A DNA stretch of 64,000 nt from Paenibacillus sp. RC334 (GTDB lineage Bacteria; Bacillota; Bacilli; Paenibacillales; Paenibacillaceae): contig NZ_CP125370.1 of NCBI RefSeq assembly GCF_030034735.1, positions 186,001 to 250,000 on the forward strand, in the 5' to 3' direction. The position numbers and the translations under genes are program-made. Below, piece by piece: positions 27,226-35,328 of this stretch (position 1 is its first letter; every line of letters begins with the position of its first letter). The notes under the pieces are model-generated. The model was given only the letters and a program-made list of their open reading frames with translations. It did not search any database and had not been told where the DNA came from.

Positions 27226-28512
27226 TTGGCTAAAATCAAATATGCACTTGTGGGTACTGGAGGAAGAGCCGAATTTTTTTACGGTGAAGTTGTTACCGTT
27301 TTCAAGGATACCTCGGAGCTGATCGCGTTCTGTGACGTCAATCAGACGAGAATGGACTATGCCAATCGGCTGTTGCAGGAGAAATATGAGCACGAGCCGA
27401 TTCAGACCTATAAAGCCCATGAATTTGAACGAATGATTGCAGAAACGAAGCCGGATATCGTGATCGTCACGACCATTGACCGTGTGCATCATCAGTATAT
27501 TATCCGGGCGATGGAGCTGGGCTGTGATGTTATTTCCGAGAAGCCGATGACGGTGGATGAGGATAAATGCCAGGATATTTTGGACGCCATAGATCGCACG
27601 GGACGCAAGCTACGCGTCACCTTTAACTACCGCTATGCGCCGCATAATACGAAAATCCGCGAGATTATTATGGACGGGACGCTTGGTGATATCTTGTCGG
27701 TCAATTTCGAATGGCTGCTGAACACACAGCATGGTGCGGATTATTTCCGTCGCTGGCACCGGGATAAGCGCAATAGCGGCGGTCTGCTGGTGCATAAATC
27801 GACGCATCATTTCGATCTGATGAACTTTTGGCTCGGCTCGAAGCCGGAGACGGTATATGCGATGGGCGATCTGAAATTTTATGGCCGGGAAAATGCGGAA
27901 CAACGTGGTGTGACTGAGTTCTATCAACGGGCTTACGGCAGCAAGGCGGCAGAAGATGATCCTTTTGCGTTGCATCTGGACCGTAACGAGCACCTGAAAA
28001 GCATGTATCTGGATGCCGAGCATGAGGATGGCTATGTGCGGGATCAAAGCGTATTTGGCGACAATATTAGCATTGAGGACACGCTTAGTGTCATGGTGAA
28101 GTACAAGAACAAGACAGTCATGAACTACTCGCTGAATGCTTACATGCCTTGGGAGGGCTTTATCATCGTGTTCAACGGCACCAAGGGACGAATGGAGGTT
28201 CGGGTATCCGAGCAATCCTACGTTAATTCCGGGGGCAGTAAGGCAGACGAGGGGGCGTTAAAAGAAAAAACCATTACGATCTATCCCCACTTTGCAGCAC
28301 CTTATGAGGTGGAGGTAGAGGAAGGCGTGGGTGGTCATGGCGGTGGTGATCCGGTCATGCTGCGGGATATTTTTGATAAGCCAGCAGATGATCGGTTTCA
28401 TCGCGCAGCCTCACATATCGACGGTGCATGGTCCATTTTGACCGGTATTGCCGCCAACCGTTCTATTCGTACAGGTCAGCCAGTAAAGGTGGAGGAACTG
28501 GTTCATTTGTAA
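27226..28512 (+). CDS. Gfo/Idh/MocA-family oxidoreductase
   Basis: About 428 aa from TTG 27226 behind AAAGGGTG; the frame extends upstream to 27160 but without a site or family similarity. The Rossmann dinucleotide site is YALVGTGGRAEFF, and the catalytic motif reads ISEKPMTVDEDKC with the EKP Lys. The C-terminal alpha/beta domain includes YRYAPHNTKIRE and HKSTHHFDLMNFWLG with the conserved His pair. Such enzymes oxidise or reduce sugars and inositols with NAD(P). The divergent AraC regulator and the ruined sugar ABC operon nearby suggest a sugar substrate, not identified. Confidence 0.9.
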   Translation: MAKIKYALVGTGGRAEFFYGEVVTVFKDTSELIAFCDVNQTRMDYANRLLQEKYEHEPIQTYKAHEFERMIAETKPDIVIVTTIDRVHHQYIIRAMELGCDVISEKPMTVDEDKCQDILDAIDRTGRKLRVTFNYRYAPHNTKIREIIMDGTLGDILSVNFEWLLNTQHGADYFRRWHRDKRNSGGLLVHKSTHHFDLMNFWLGSKPETVYAMGDLKFYGRENAEQRGVTEFYQRAYGSKAAEDDPFALHLDRNEHLKSMYLDAEHEDGYVRDQSVFGDNISIEDTLSVMVKYKNKTVMNYSLNAYMPWEGFIIVFNGTKGRMEVRVSEQSYVNSGGSKADEGALKEKTITIYPHFAAPYEVEVEEGVGGHGGGDPVMLRDIFDKPADDRFHRAASHIDGAWSILTGIAANRSIRTGQPVKVEELVHL

Positions 28513-28533
28513 AGACTGGCAACCACTAAAATA

Positions 28534-28579
28534 ACCAAGAAGCCCCCCTGTTTATCTTATGGACAGAGGGGCTTCTTGG
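28534..28579. terminator. Bidirectional terminator
   Basis: CCAAGAAGCCCC pairs with GGGGCTTCTTGG, with a further CTGT/ACAG extension inside, and T-rich sequence on the plus-strand side. It serves the oxidoreductase and perhaps the convergent carbonic anhydrase. Confidence 0.75.
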
Positions 28580-28636
28580 TATTTTACTGTCAGCGGCGGC
28601 AGAGTTTCTGTTAGTTGTCGTAGGGTACTTATTTCA

Positions 28637-29473
28637 TTATTTATCGGCAGTCAGTTCACGGGCTCCCAGTTGTTGTACAGGACGATGGTTATCGGGAAAA
28701 AGGGTGGCGAACTGACTGATTTGGTCGGCCGACATTTCAATGGGTTGTTCCAGCACTGTCCAGTTCACATGCTCTGTGCAAGGCGGAGTGGTCAGAGATC
28801 CGTTATAGCGAATCGAGTGCAGGTCCTTCGGCAGAAGAGTAGCGAGATTCAGTTCTCCCTCCAGAGCCTCTTCCTGGGAAACATCTTTTGGCAGTTTGGA
28901 CCAAATACGGCTGAAAGCCTCATTCTCCTTGCCGCCTTGAATGAGTACGCCTAAGACGGCGGTGCTGCCGTTGTCACCCTGATGAACAAAATGAAGCTCC
29001 ATATCGGCATTTTTACCATCTATTTGGTGTTCACTGGGATGATGGAAGTGAAACTGCTTTAAAGTGAATTTAGTACCGTCCAGTACAATATTATTACCGG
29101 GGCTGGCTGCATTGATTTGAACGGTGTGTCCATTATTCAGAATGGATACTTTCGTATTGGTGTAGTGAACCTGTATCGGCTGCTGCGTTTGCGAAGCTTC
29201 CATTCGAGTATGTTCTATGTTGACAGGGGATTGTTCGTGGCCGCTACCACAAGCGGCGAAATCCTTTTCCAGCTCTCCCCAATGCTCCGGTCCCTCCTCT
29301 CCCTCATAGGACCAGTGTGGATTTTTCTGAACAACCGCATGGGCGTCGCTAGTCGGTGAAGACGAAGTGTTCGTAGATTTGGAAGTGGCGGGCTGAGCAT
29401 TACATCCGGTTGCCGACACAACCAGGAAAATAGCAAACATGCTGGACAAGCAAACTCTCCAGTTTTTTTTCAT
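28637..29473 (-). CDS. Alpha-carbonic anhydrase, exported lipoprotein
   Basis: A 278-aa protein with a lipoprotein signal (lipobox SATGC, Cys near residue 24) and a Ser/Thr-rich spacer. The alpha-class catalytic fold is clear: HWSYEGEEGPEHWGEL, QSPVNIE, the zinc histidines in FHFHHPSEH and ELHFVH, and the substrate wall in SLTTPPCTEHVNW. It interconverts CO2 and bicarbonate at the outer face of the membrane. Alpha-class enzymes are less common in Bacillales than beta or gamma types. It stands alone. Confidence 0.93.
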   Translation of the reverse strand: MKKNWRVCLSSMFAIFLVVSATGCNAQPATSKSTNTSSSPTSDAHAVVQKNPHWSYEGEEGPEHWGELEKDFAACGSGHEQSPVNIEHTRMEASQTQQPIQVHYTNTKVSILNNGHTVQINAASPGNNIVLDGTKFTLKQFHFHHPSEHQIDGKNADMELHFVHQGDNGSTAVLGVLIQGGKENEAFSRIWSKLPKDVSQEEALEGELNLATLLPKDLHSIRYNGSLTTPPCTEHVNWTVLEQPIEMSADQISQFATLFPDNHRPVQQLGARELTADK

Positions 29474-29590
29474 TGTGCATGATCCTTCTTCCCAAAGTAG
29501 AGTATGTGAAACTTTTTACATTGTAAATTATTGTACAAAGCTTCATCAAGGGTACAAGGACTTAGGAAGAAGGAAAGGGTGTACTCTTTT

Positions 29591-29956
29591 TTACAGCTTG
29601 TTAAGAATGTTATCCTCCAGTACAGCGGATTTATCCCCGTACTCTTTAATAATATGCTTTTCTCCCCAGGCGCACAGAGAATCCAAAATGCCCTTCAGAC
29701 TACATCCGTATTCACTAAGCTCGTACTCCACTTTGGGAGGCACCTGATTGTAGCTAATTCGATTGACGATGCCGTCTTCCTCTAATTCCCGGAGCTGCTG
29801 CGTCAGCATTTTTTGTGTAATCGAAGGCATGATGCGTTTCAATTCGCTTGTCCGCATTTTCCCATGTGTCAAATGACACAGGATTACACACTTCCATTTC
29901 CCACCGATAACCTCTAAAGTCGCCTCAACCGAGATATTGTATTTTTTCTGACCCAA
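29591..29956 (-). CDS. HxlR-family transcription regulator
   Basis: About 121 aa. The frame remains open far upstream across the divergent MFS gene, but the family domain begins at GQKKYNISVEATLEVIGGKWKC, and a TTG at 29956 has GGAGGGA five bases before it, so that start is taken. The HxlR winged helix shows ILCHLTHGKMRTSELKRIMPSITQKML, shortened here to its key part KWKCVILCHL, then QLRELEEDGIVNRI and PPKVEYELSEYG. Relatives such as YodB and HypR sense electrophiles or oxidants through a Cys; this one has Cys residues at KWKC and ILCHL. It probably represses the divergent MFS gene. Confidence 0.85.
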   Translation of the reverse strand: MGQKKYNISVEATLEVIGGKWKCVILCHLTHGKMRTSELKRIMPSITQKMLTQQLRELEEDGIVNRISYNQVPPKVEYELSEYGCSLKGILDSLCAWGEKHIIKEYGDKSAVLEDNILNKL

Positions 29957-29991
29957 TGTCGATCCCTCCGTGTGTTTCACCTTTTGTTTAG

Positions 29992-30030
29992 GGTACTTTT
30001 TGGTACCTATATCACTAAAAAGTACGTACT
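29992..30030. promoter_or_regulatory. HxlR-type operators between hxlR-like and MFS genes
   Basis: GGTACTTTTTGGTACC (29992-30007) is an inverted repeat with 5-base arms, and CACTAAAAAGTA beginning at 30013 is a second, related half-site group running into GTACGTACT. YodB/HypR-type proteins bind TACT/AGTA motifs of this kind. Location between the divergent genes fits. Confidence 0.55.
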
Positions 30031-30113
30031 GTTCATACTTGCCTGAATAACTCATAATAACATCTGCTGGTCGAAGATTTCTACAGGCAGAAATAAAGAT
30101 AGGAGTGAAAGAC

Positions 30114-31304
30114 ATGTCGTCAGACTCAAAACGAAGTATTTGGCCATTACTGGCTTTAGCCGTAAGCGCCTTTGCCATTGGGACAACCGAGTTCATCAGC
30201 GTGGGACTGCTTCCCCTGATCGCTGAGGACTTGCACATATCCGTAACCATGTCCGCCTTAACCGTCACGTTGTATGCCTTAGGGGTAACCATCGGGGCTC
30301 CCGTTTTGACCTCGTTAACATCAAGTGTTCCCCGTAAAACGCTGCTGCTGTGGATCATGATTGTATTTATTGCAGGCAACAGCCTCGCAGCGTTCTCCGG
30401 TGGAATTGTCATGCTGCTGATTGCGCGCGTGGTCTCGGCGTTCTCCCACGGGGTGTTCATGTCCATTGGCTCCACCATCGCAGCCGATCTTGTACCCAAT
30501 GACCGCCGAGCCAGTGCCATTTCCATTATGTTCTCCGGGCTGACCGTAGCCACGGTCACGGGTGTACCCTTGGGAACCTTTATCGGGCAGCAATGGGGCT
30601 GGCGAGCGGCCTTCATGGCGATTGTGATCGTCGGTGTGGTGGCACTCATTGCGAATCTGATTTTGCTGCCATCCACTCTGCGAAAGGGGAACAGAACCCC
30701 TTTCCGCGAGCAAGTCAAACTGGTTACCAATGGCCGCTTGCTGCTTGCATTTATCATTACAGCCTTGGGGTATGGAGGCACGTTTGTGGTGTTTACTTAT
30801 TTATCTCCATTGCTTCACGACATAACCGGATTTAAGCAGAGTACGGTAACGTTTATTCTTTTGCTGTATGGAATTGCGATTGCTATTGGGAATGTTATGG
30901 GTGGAAAAGCTGCAAACCGCAAGCCGCTTTCAGCTTTATTTTACATGTTCCTGATTCAAGCAATTGTCCTGCTCGTTCTGTTGTTCACAGCTCCTTTTAA
31001 AACCGCTGGACTGATTACGATCTTTTTTATGGGATTGCTTGCGTTCATGAACGTGCCCGGCCTACAGGTATATGTGGTGATGTTGGCTGAACGTTTTGCC
31101 CCCAAAGCCGTAGATGTCGCTTCCGCCGTCAATATTGCAGCCTTCAACGCCGGGATAGCCATTGGAGCATACGTGGGTGGAAGGGTGACTGATTCCTTGG
31201 GTCTTATTCATACGACCTGGATCGGGGCGATTATGGTTTTCGCTGCGGTTCTTCTCACAGGCTGGAGTCGCACGCTAGAAAAAAGGGATACGGCTGCTGC
31301 TTAA
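30114..31304 (+). CDS. MFS transporter, DHA1 type (AraJ/chloramphenicol-efflux-like)
   Basis: About 396 aa from ATG 30114, eight bases after AGGAG; an upstream GTG overlaps the site. Twelve hydrophobic segments. The opening FAIGTTEFISVGLLPLIAEDL and YALGVTIGAPVLTSL are typical of the AraJ/YdhP/Cmx group of proton antiporters for sugars, nucleosides and drugs. Motif A is poorly kept (TSSVPRKTLLL). It is divergent from an HxlR regulator, a common arrangement for inducible efflux. Confidence 0.88.
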   Translation: MSSDSKRSIWPLLALAVSAFAIGTTEFISVGLLPLIAEDLHISVTMSALTVTLYALGVTIGAPVLTSLTSSVPRKTLLLWIMIVFIAGNSLAAFSGGIVMLLIARVVSAFSHGVFMSIGSTIAADLVPNDRRASAISIMFSGLTVATVTGVPLGTFIGQQWGWRAAFMAIVIVGVVALIANLILLPSTLRKGNRTPFREQVKLVTNGRLLLAFIITALGYGGTFVVFTYLSPLLHDITGFKQSTVTFILLLYGIAIAIGNVMGGKAANRKPLSALFYMFLIQAIVLLVLLFTAPFKTAGLITIFFMGLLAFMNVPGLQVYVVMLAERFAPKAVDVASAVNIAAFNAGIAIGAYVGGRVTDSLGLIHTTWIGAIMVFAAVLLTGWSRTLEKRDTAAA

Positions 31305-31369
31305 ATGGAATATTTATGAAAGATACAGAGGATATAAGTTGAACTGGAAAAATGAAACACAAAAACGGA

Positions 31370-31492
31370 GTAGTCGGAATGGTGGCTGTACAAGCGAAGC
31401 GATCGCTTTTGTCCCCGGATTTCTACCTTAAACCTAGGCTTCATTTAAGAAATCCGGGGGCGGTGGCGATGGGAAGCACCATCCGACTGCGT
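31370..31492. repeat. Large imperfect palindrome (about 120 bases)
   Basis: Nested inverted arms: GTAGTCGGAATGGTG near the left end pairs with CACCATCCGACTGC at the right, and CCCCGGATTTCT pairs perfectly with AGAAATCCGGGG around a 24-base loop. It lies in the 253-base spacer between the MFS and aldo-keto reductase genes, without a T run, so it is more likely a dispersed repeat or structured leader than a terminator. No second copy is in the window. Confidence 0.55.
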
Positions 31493-31557
31493 AGTGGCAC
31501 GATAAGAAACTTTTAGTTCAGCTTATATAGTAGATAATTTAGGAAGGAAGATAAACA

Positions 31558-32400
31558 ATGACTCAAAACTTACAAAGCACAACAACATTGCACAACGGAG
31601 TTCACATGCCTTGGTTCGGAATCGGGGTATTTAAGGTGGAGGAAGGCTCAGAGCTGGTCGATGCCATCAAGGCGGCTGTGAAGCATGGTTATCGCAGTAT
31701 AGATACAGCCGCAGCCTATGCTAACGAAAGTAGTGTAGGACAAGCCATCCGGGAAGCTCTTCGGGAAAATAACCTGTCCAGAGAAGACCTTTTCGTAACG
31801 TCCAAAGTGTGGAATGCCGATCTGGGGTATGAAGAGACACGGGCAGCCTATGAAGCAAGCCTGGACAAGCTGGGTCTGGACTATCTGGATCTGTATCTGA
31901 TTCATTGGCCGGTTCAAGGGAAGTATAAAGAAGCCTGGAGAACTTTAGAGTCCTTATATAAAGAAGGGCGGATCAAGGCTATCGGAGTCAGCAACTTCCA
32001 GATTCATCATTTGGAAGACCTTATGAAGGATGCTGAAATCACGCCAATGGTGAATCAGGTGGAATTTCATCCACAATTAACACAAACCGAGCTACTGCAA
32101 TTCTGTCAAAAGAACAATATTCAAATGGAAGCCTGGTCCCCGTTAATGCAAGGCCAATTGCTTGATCATGCGGTACTGCAAGACATAGCGACCAAGTATG
32201 AAAAATCGGTGGCGCAAGTGATTTTGCGCTGGGATGTGCAGCAGGGAGTTGTCACCATTCCCAAGTCTACCAAGGCGCATCGGATTGTCGAAAATGCCGA
32301 CATTTTTGATTTTGAATTGACGCAAGAGGATATGGACCGAATTCAGGCGTTAAATGCGAATCATCGTGTAGGTCCCGATCCGGATAACTTTGATTTTTAA
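31558..32400 (+). CDS. Aldo/keto reductase (YvgN-like)
   Basis: A 280-aa TIM-barrel enzyme. Signatures: NGVHMPWFGIGVFKV, GYRSIDTAAAYANE with the catalytic Asp and Tyr, DLFVTSKVWN with the catalytic Lys, LDLYLIHWPVQGKY with the His, IKAIGVSNFQ, and the C-terminal NADPH site IPKSTKAHRIVEN. It reduces small aldehydes such as methylglyoxal in relatives. The ATG follows AGGAAGGAAG. Single gene with its own terminator. Confidence 0.93.
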   Translation: MTQNLQSTTTLHNGVHMPWFGIGVFKVEEGSELVDAIKAAVKHGYRSIDTAAAYANESSVGQAIREALRENNLSREDLFVTSKVWNADLGYEETRAAYEASLDKLGLDYLDLYLIHWPVQGKYKEAWRTLESLYKEGRIKAIGVSNFQIHHLEDLMKDAEITPMVNQVEFHPQLTQTELLQFCQKNNIQMEAWSPLMQGQLLDHAVLQDIATKYEKSVAQVILRWDVQQGVVTIPKSTKAHRIVENADIFDFELTQEDMDRIQALNANHRVGPDPDNFDF

Positions 32401-32416
32401 ACTCTATTTCCAAGAT

Positions 32417-32456
32417 ACGCCGTTCCTTTCTTTAATGAAAGGAGCGGTGTTTTTTG
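32417..32456 (+). terminator. Terminator after the aldo/keto reductase gene
   Basis: CCGTTCCTTTC and GAAAGGAGCGG form the stem around a short loop, followed by TTTTTT. Confidence 0.8.
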
Positions 32457-32568
32457 TCCTTGATGGGTCTGGAGCCACAGCATTCCAACCCCGCCATATG
32501 GTATTATAGGGTATGATAAAAGAGACGTTTTGGAAGCTTGTGAAAATGAAGACAATCCGGGGGACCTC

Positions 32569-33600
32569 ATGAATAAGACGATTGCAGATATAGCCCAAAT
32601 GGCTGGCGTGGCCAAGAGCACGGTATCCCGTTTTTTGAACGGCGGGGCTGTCAGCGTGGATACGAGACGTAAAATTGAAAAGGTGGTCAAGGCCACGGGT
32701 TATGTGCCTAATACCTTTGCCCAGAGCCTGAAAGCAAAGCGAACTAACATTATCGGAACCGTTGTGCCGCGTCTGGATTCCTTTGCCACATCCCATACGC
32801 TGATGGGTATAGATGAAGAACTTCGGGCCCAGCATTATCAGATGCTGATCTCGAATACGAGCCAGGATGTGAAACGTGAAATCGAAGCCATTTACGAGTT
32901 GGGTCGGCAAAAGATTTCCGGCATTATTTTACTGGCTGCTGAAATTACTGACGAGCATCTGACCGCGATCCGCGACATTGCGATTCCGGTTTTGCTGGTG
33001 GGGCAGCAGCACACGCAGCTTCACAGCCTTATCCATGATGACTACCGGGCGGGATATGATATCGGCGCATATGTTCTGTCACAGGGCCACCGTGAAATTG
33101 CCTACGTCGGCGTTACGGAAAAGGATGTCGCTGTCGGTGTGCGGCGCAAGGAGGGCTTTAAGCAGGCTGTTCGGGATGCATTGCCCAATCAAGCTCATAG
33201 GGACGATGTGAAGCAACTGGAGCGATCCGCCGGGTACGATATCAGATACTATGAAACCGGTTTTAAAATGTCCGATGCACGGGTGGCTGCGTCTGCGATT
33301 TTAGATGGATTTAAGCCGTCGTTAATGGTGTGTGCTACGGATAATATTGCGCTTGGCGTGATCAACGCGGCATATTCCAGAGGGATTGCCATTCCGTCGG
33401 AATTGTCGGTGACTGGCTTCGGGGGATACGATATTACGGAGGTGATTCATCCTGCGCTAACAACCGTGCAATATCCTTACATGGAAGCAGGACGCGTAGC
33501 GGCGCAAAATATTGTACGGCTGGTAGAACACAAACCGGTAGAGAAAGTGACTGTTATGAATTATTCTCTTATAGAGAGAGAAAGCGTTGACAAACGCTGA
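32569..33600 (+). CDS. scrR: LacI-family repressor of the sucrose operon
   Basis: About 343 aa from ATG 32569, preceded by GGGGG; the frame runs upstream to 32530. The LacI headpiece is IADIAQMAGVAKSTVSRFLN with hinge helix FAQSLKAKRTNIIG. The periplasmic-binding-protein-like core follows (GIILLAAEI, DNIALGVINAAY, ELSVTGFGGYDITE). It sits directly upstream of scrB and scrA, and several ACCGGT-centred palindromes lie in the spacer, so it is the likely sucrose-responsive repressor. One more such palindrome lies within its own coding sequence. Confidence 0.85.
   Translation: MNKTIADIAQMAGVAKSTVSRFLNGGAVSVDTRRKIEKVVKATGYVPNTFAQSLKAKRTNIIGTVVPRLDSFATSHTLMGIDEELRAQHYQMLISNTSQDVKREIEAIYELGRQKISGIILLAAEITDEHLTAIRDIAIPVLLVGQQHTQLHSLIHDDYRAGYDIGAYVLSQGHREIAYVGVTEKDVAVGVRRKEGFKQAVRDALPNQAHRDDVKQLERSAGYDIRYYETGFKMSDARVAASAILDGFKPSLMVCATDNIALGVINAAYSRGIAIPSELSVTGFGGYDITEVIHPALTTVQYPYMEAGRVAAQNIVRLVEHKPVEKVTVMNYSLIERESVDKR
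33253..33264. promoter_or_regulatory. Intragenic LacI-type operator within scrR
   Basis: GAAACCGGTTTT has the same core as the three sites upstream of scrB, and lies about 370 bases before the first of them. It may act as an auxiliary operator for DNA looping. Confidence 0.4.
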
Positions 33601-33616
33601 ACAGGTGGATTATAAT
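33587..33616 (+). promoter_or_regulatory. scrBA promoter
   Basis: TTGACA (33587-33592), 18 bases, TATAAT (33611-33616): near-consensus sigma-A boxes. The -35 lies within the last codons of scrR, and an operator follows the -10 by six bases. Confidence 0.8.
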
Positions 33617-33622
33617 TTCTAC

Positions 33623-33634
33623 GAAACCGGTTCC
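33623..33634. promoter_or_regulatory. LacI-type operator O1 for scrBA
   Basis: GAAACCGGTTCC, centred on ACCGGT, at the expected transcription start just after the -10 box. A degenerate relative, GGAATCGGTTGC, occurs at 33653-33664. Confidence 0.7.
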
Positions 33635-33699
33635 ATAGCCTCGGGCACAAGTGGAATCGGTTGCAAATCCATGGATGAGTATATTTTTTTAATCGTACA

Positions 33700-33711
33700 G
33701 GAACCGGTTCC
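33700..33711. promoter_or_regulatory. LacI-type operator O2 for scrBA
   Basis: GGAACCGGTTCC, a perfect 12-base palindrome in the leader of scrB. Confidence 0.7.
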
Positions 33712-33736
33712 TATACATTATTTTTTTCATCAAATT

Positions 33737-33748
33737 GGAACCGGTTCC
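33737..33748. promoter_or_regulatory. LacI-type operator O3 for scrBA
   Basis: A second perfect GGAACCGGTTCC, 37 bases after O2 and about 36 bases before the scrB start. Confidence 0.7.
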
Positions 33749-33783
33749 CGAGACGGAAGTTTTAATAAGAATGAGGTACACCT

Positions 33784-35259
33784 ATGAAAATGACAAAAGA
33801 ACAAAAGTATCGACTGATTGAGCAGGCAGAGCCCGGTGAAATAGCCAGCTTGGAGAAAAAGGTGGAGCAATGTCACTGGCGGCAGGAGTTTCATATTCAG
33901 CCATCGACAGGCTTGCTCAATGATCCCAATGGCTTTTCTTATTATCAGGGTGAATACCATTTGTTCTATCAGTGGTTCCCGTTTGGAACCGATCATGGAA
34001 TGAAATACTGGTATCATTTGAAGTCCAGAGATTTGGTCACATGGGACGACGCAGGCATCGGTATCGCACCGGGAGATTATTTTGATTCACATGGTGCTTA
34101 TTCAGGTAGCGCGATGGAGCATGAGGGCAAGCTGTATATGCTATATACGGGAAATACACGTGACGGGGACTGGATCAGACATCCTTATCAATGTATTGCC
34201 GTTATGGATGAGAGCGGTCTCATTACAAAATGGGAGCATCCCGTTATTCCGAACGTGCCGGAAGGATATACGGATCATTTTCGTGATCCCAAGCTGTGGA
34301 AGGACGGAGACAGCTTTTACTGTGTGATCGGTGCCCAGAGAGCGAATTTAACAGGCTGCGCCGTCCTTTATCGGTCAACCGACCTCCATACGTGGCGATT
34401 TGAGGGGGAACTGCACACAGGGCTGGAGACGTTTGGCTACATGTGGGAATGCCCCGATTATTTTGAACTGGACGGCTCGGGTGTATTGGTATTTTCTCCT
34501 CAGGGCCTGGAGCCTTCCGGGGATGAGAATCACAATATTTATCAGTCGGGTTACGTGATCGGCAAGCCGCTGGATACCGGGACCAGAATATTGGAGCATG
34601 GGGCATTCCGCGAGCTGGACCGTGGCTTTGACTTTTATGCACCGCAGACGATGATCGACCCGCAGGGGCGGCGTATCATGGTGGCATGGATGGGATTACC
34701 GGATATCGATTGTCCGACAGATCCGAACGGATGGGCGCATTGCCTGACGCTGCCGAGGGAGCTTACGCTTCATGAGGGCAAACTCATACAAAGGCCGATT
34801 CCTGAGCTGACTACGCTGCGTAAAAAGCGTGAGGAACGGGTAGCCGACACATTAACGTCGGAGAGCAAAACCTATACGGGCTTCAAGGGTACGGCTTATG
34901 AGCTGATTTGTGAGTATGATCTTTTGAGCGCCAAGGCATGCGGTATTGAATTCCGCGCAAGTGCGACCGAGAAAACGGTGATCCGATATGATGCCGTTAG
35001 CCGCAAGCTTGTGTTGGACCGTTCGCAATCGGGTGAGCCTGTCGCTGCTTCGTATGGTGAGATAAGACAGTGCGCCATGAATGGGAACCGTATCAAGCTT
35101 CATCTGTTCGTGGATACGTCTTCGGTGGAAATTTTCGTCAATGATGGGGAAGAGGTGTTCACCAGTCGTATTTTTCCGCACCCAGAGAGTGACGAAATAC
35201 GCTTTTTTGCCGACAAGGGAGAGGCTCTCTTCCAAGCGGTAAAATGGGATTTTACATGA
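33784..35259 (+). CDS. scrB: Sucrose-6-phosphate hydrolase (GH32)
   Basis: A 491-aa cytoplasmic glycosidase that splits sucrose 6-phosphate into glucose 6-phosphate and fructose. The GH32 triad is visible: nucleophile Asp47 in LLNDPNGF, transition-state Asp168 in FRDPKLW, and acid/base Glu222 in WECPDYF. The five-bladed propeller is followed by the C-terminal beta-sandwich (about residues 350-490, with SSVEIFVNDGEEVFTSRIFP). The start follows ATGAGGTACACC. It is the first gene of the scrBA transcript. Confidence 0.95.
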   Translation: MKMTKEQKYRLIEQAEPGEIASLEKKVEQCHWRQEFHIQPSTGLLNDPNGFSYYQGEYHLFYQWFPFGTDHGMKYWYHLKSRDLVTWDDAGIGIAPGDYFDSHGAYSGSAMEHEGKLYMLYTGNTRDGDWIRHPYQCIAVMDESGLITKWEHPVIPNVPEGYTDHFRDPKLWKDGDSFYCVIGAQRANLTGCAVLYRSTDLHTWRFEGELHTGLETFGYMWECPDYFELDGSGVLVFSPQGLEPSGDENHNIYQSGYVIGKPLDTGTRILEHGAFRELDRGFDFYAPQTMIDPQGRRIMVAWMGLPDIDCPTDPNGWAHCLTLPRELTLHEGKLIQRPIPELTTLRKKREERVADTLTSESKTYTGFKGTAYELICEYDLLSAKACGIEFRASATEKTVIRYDAVSRKLVLDRSQSGEPVAASYGEIRQCAMNGNRIKLHLFVDTSSVEIFVNDGEEVFTSRIFPHPESDEIRFFADKGEALFQAVKWDFT

Positions 35260-35328
35260 ATATTCAAAATCATCAAGTGGATCGTTAATCATCAATAACA
35301 TAACGGAATGAACGAGAGGATGAACATC

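Noticed and set aside
29591..30781. 396-codon minus frame reaching across the MFS gene
   Set aside because: Only the last 121 codons resemble a protein family (HxlR), and a TTG with GGAGGGA starts exactly there. The rest is the antisense of a clear MFS transporter.
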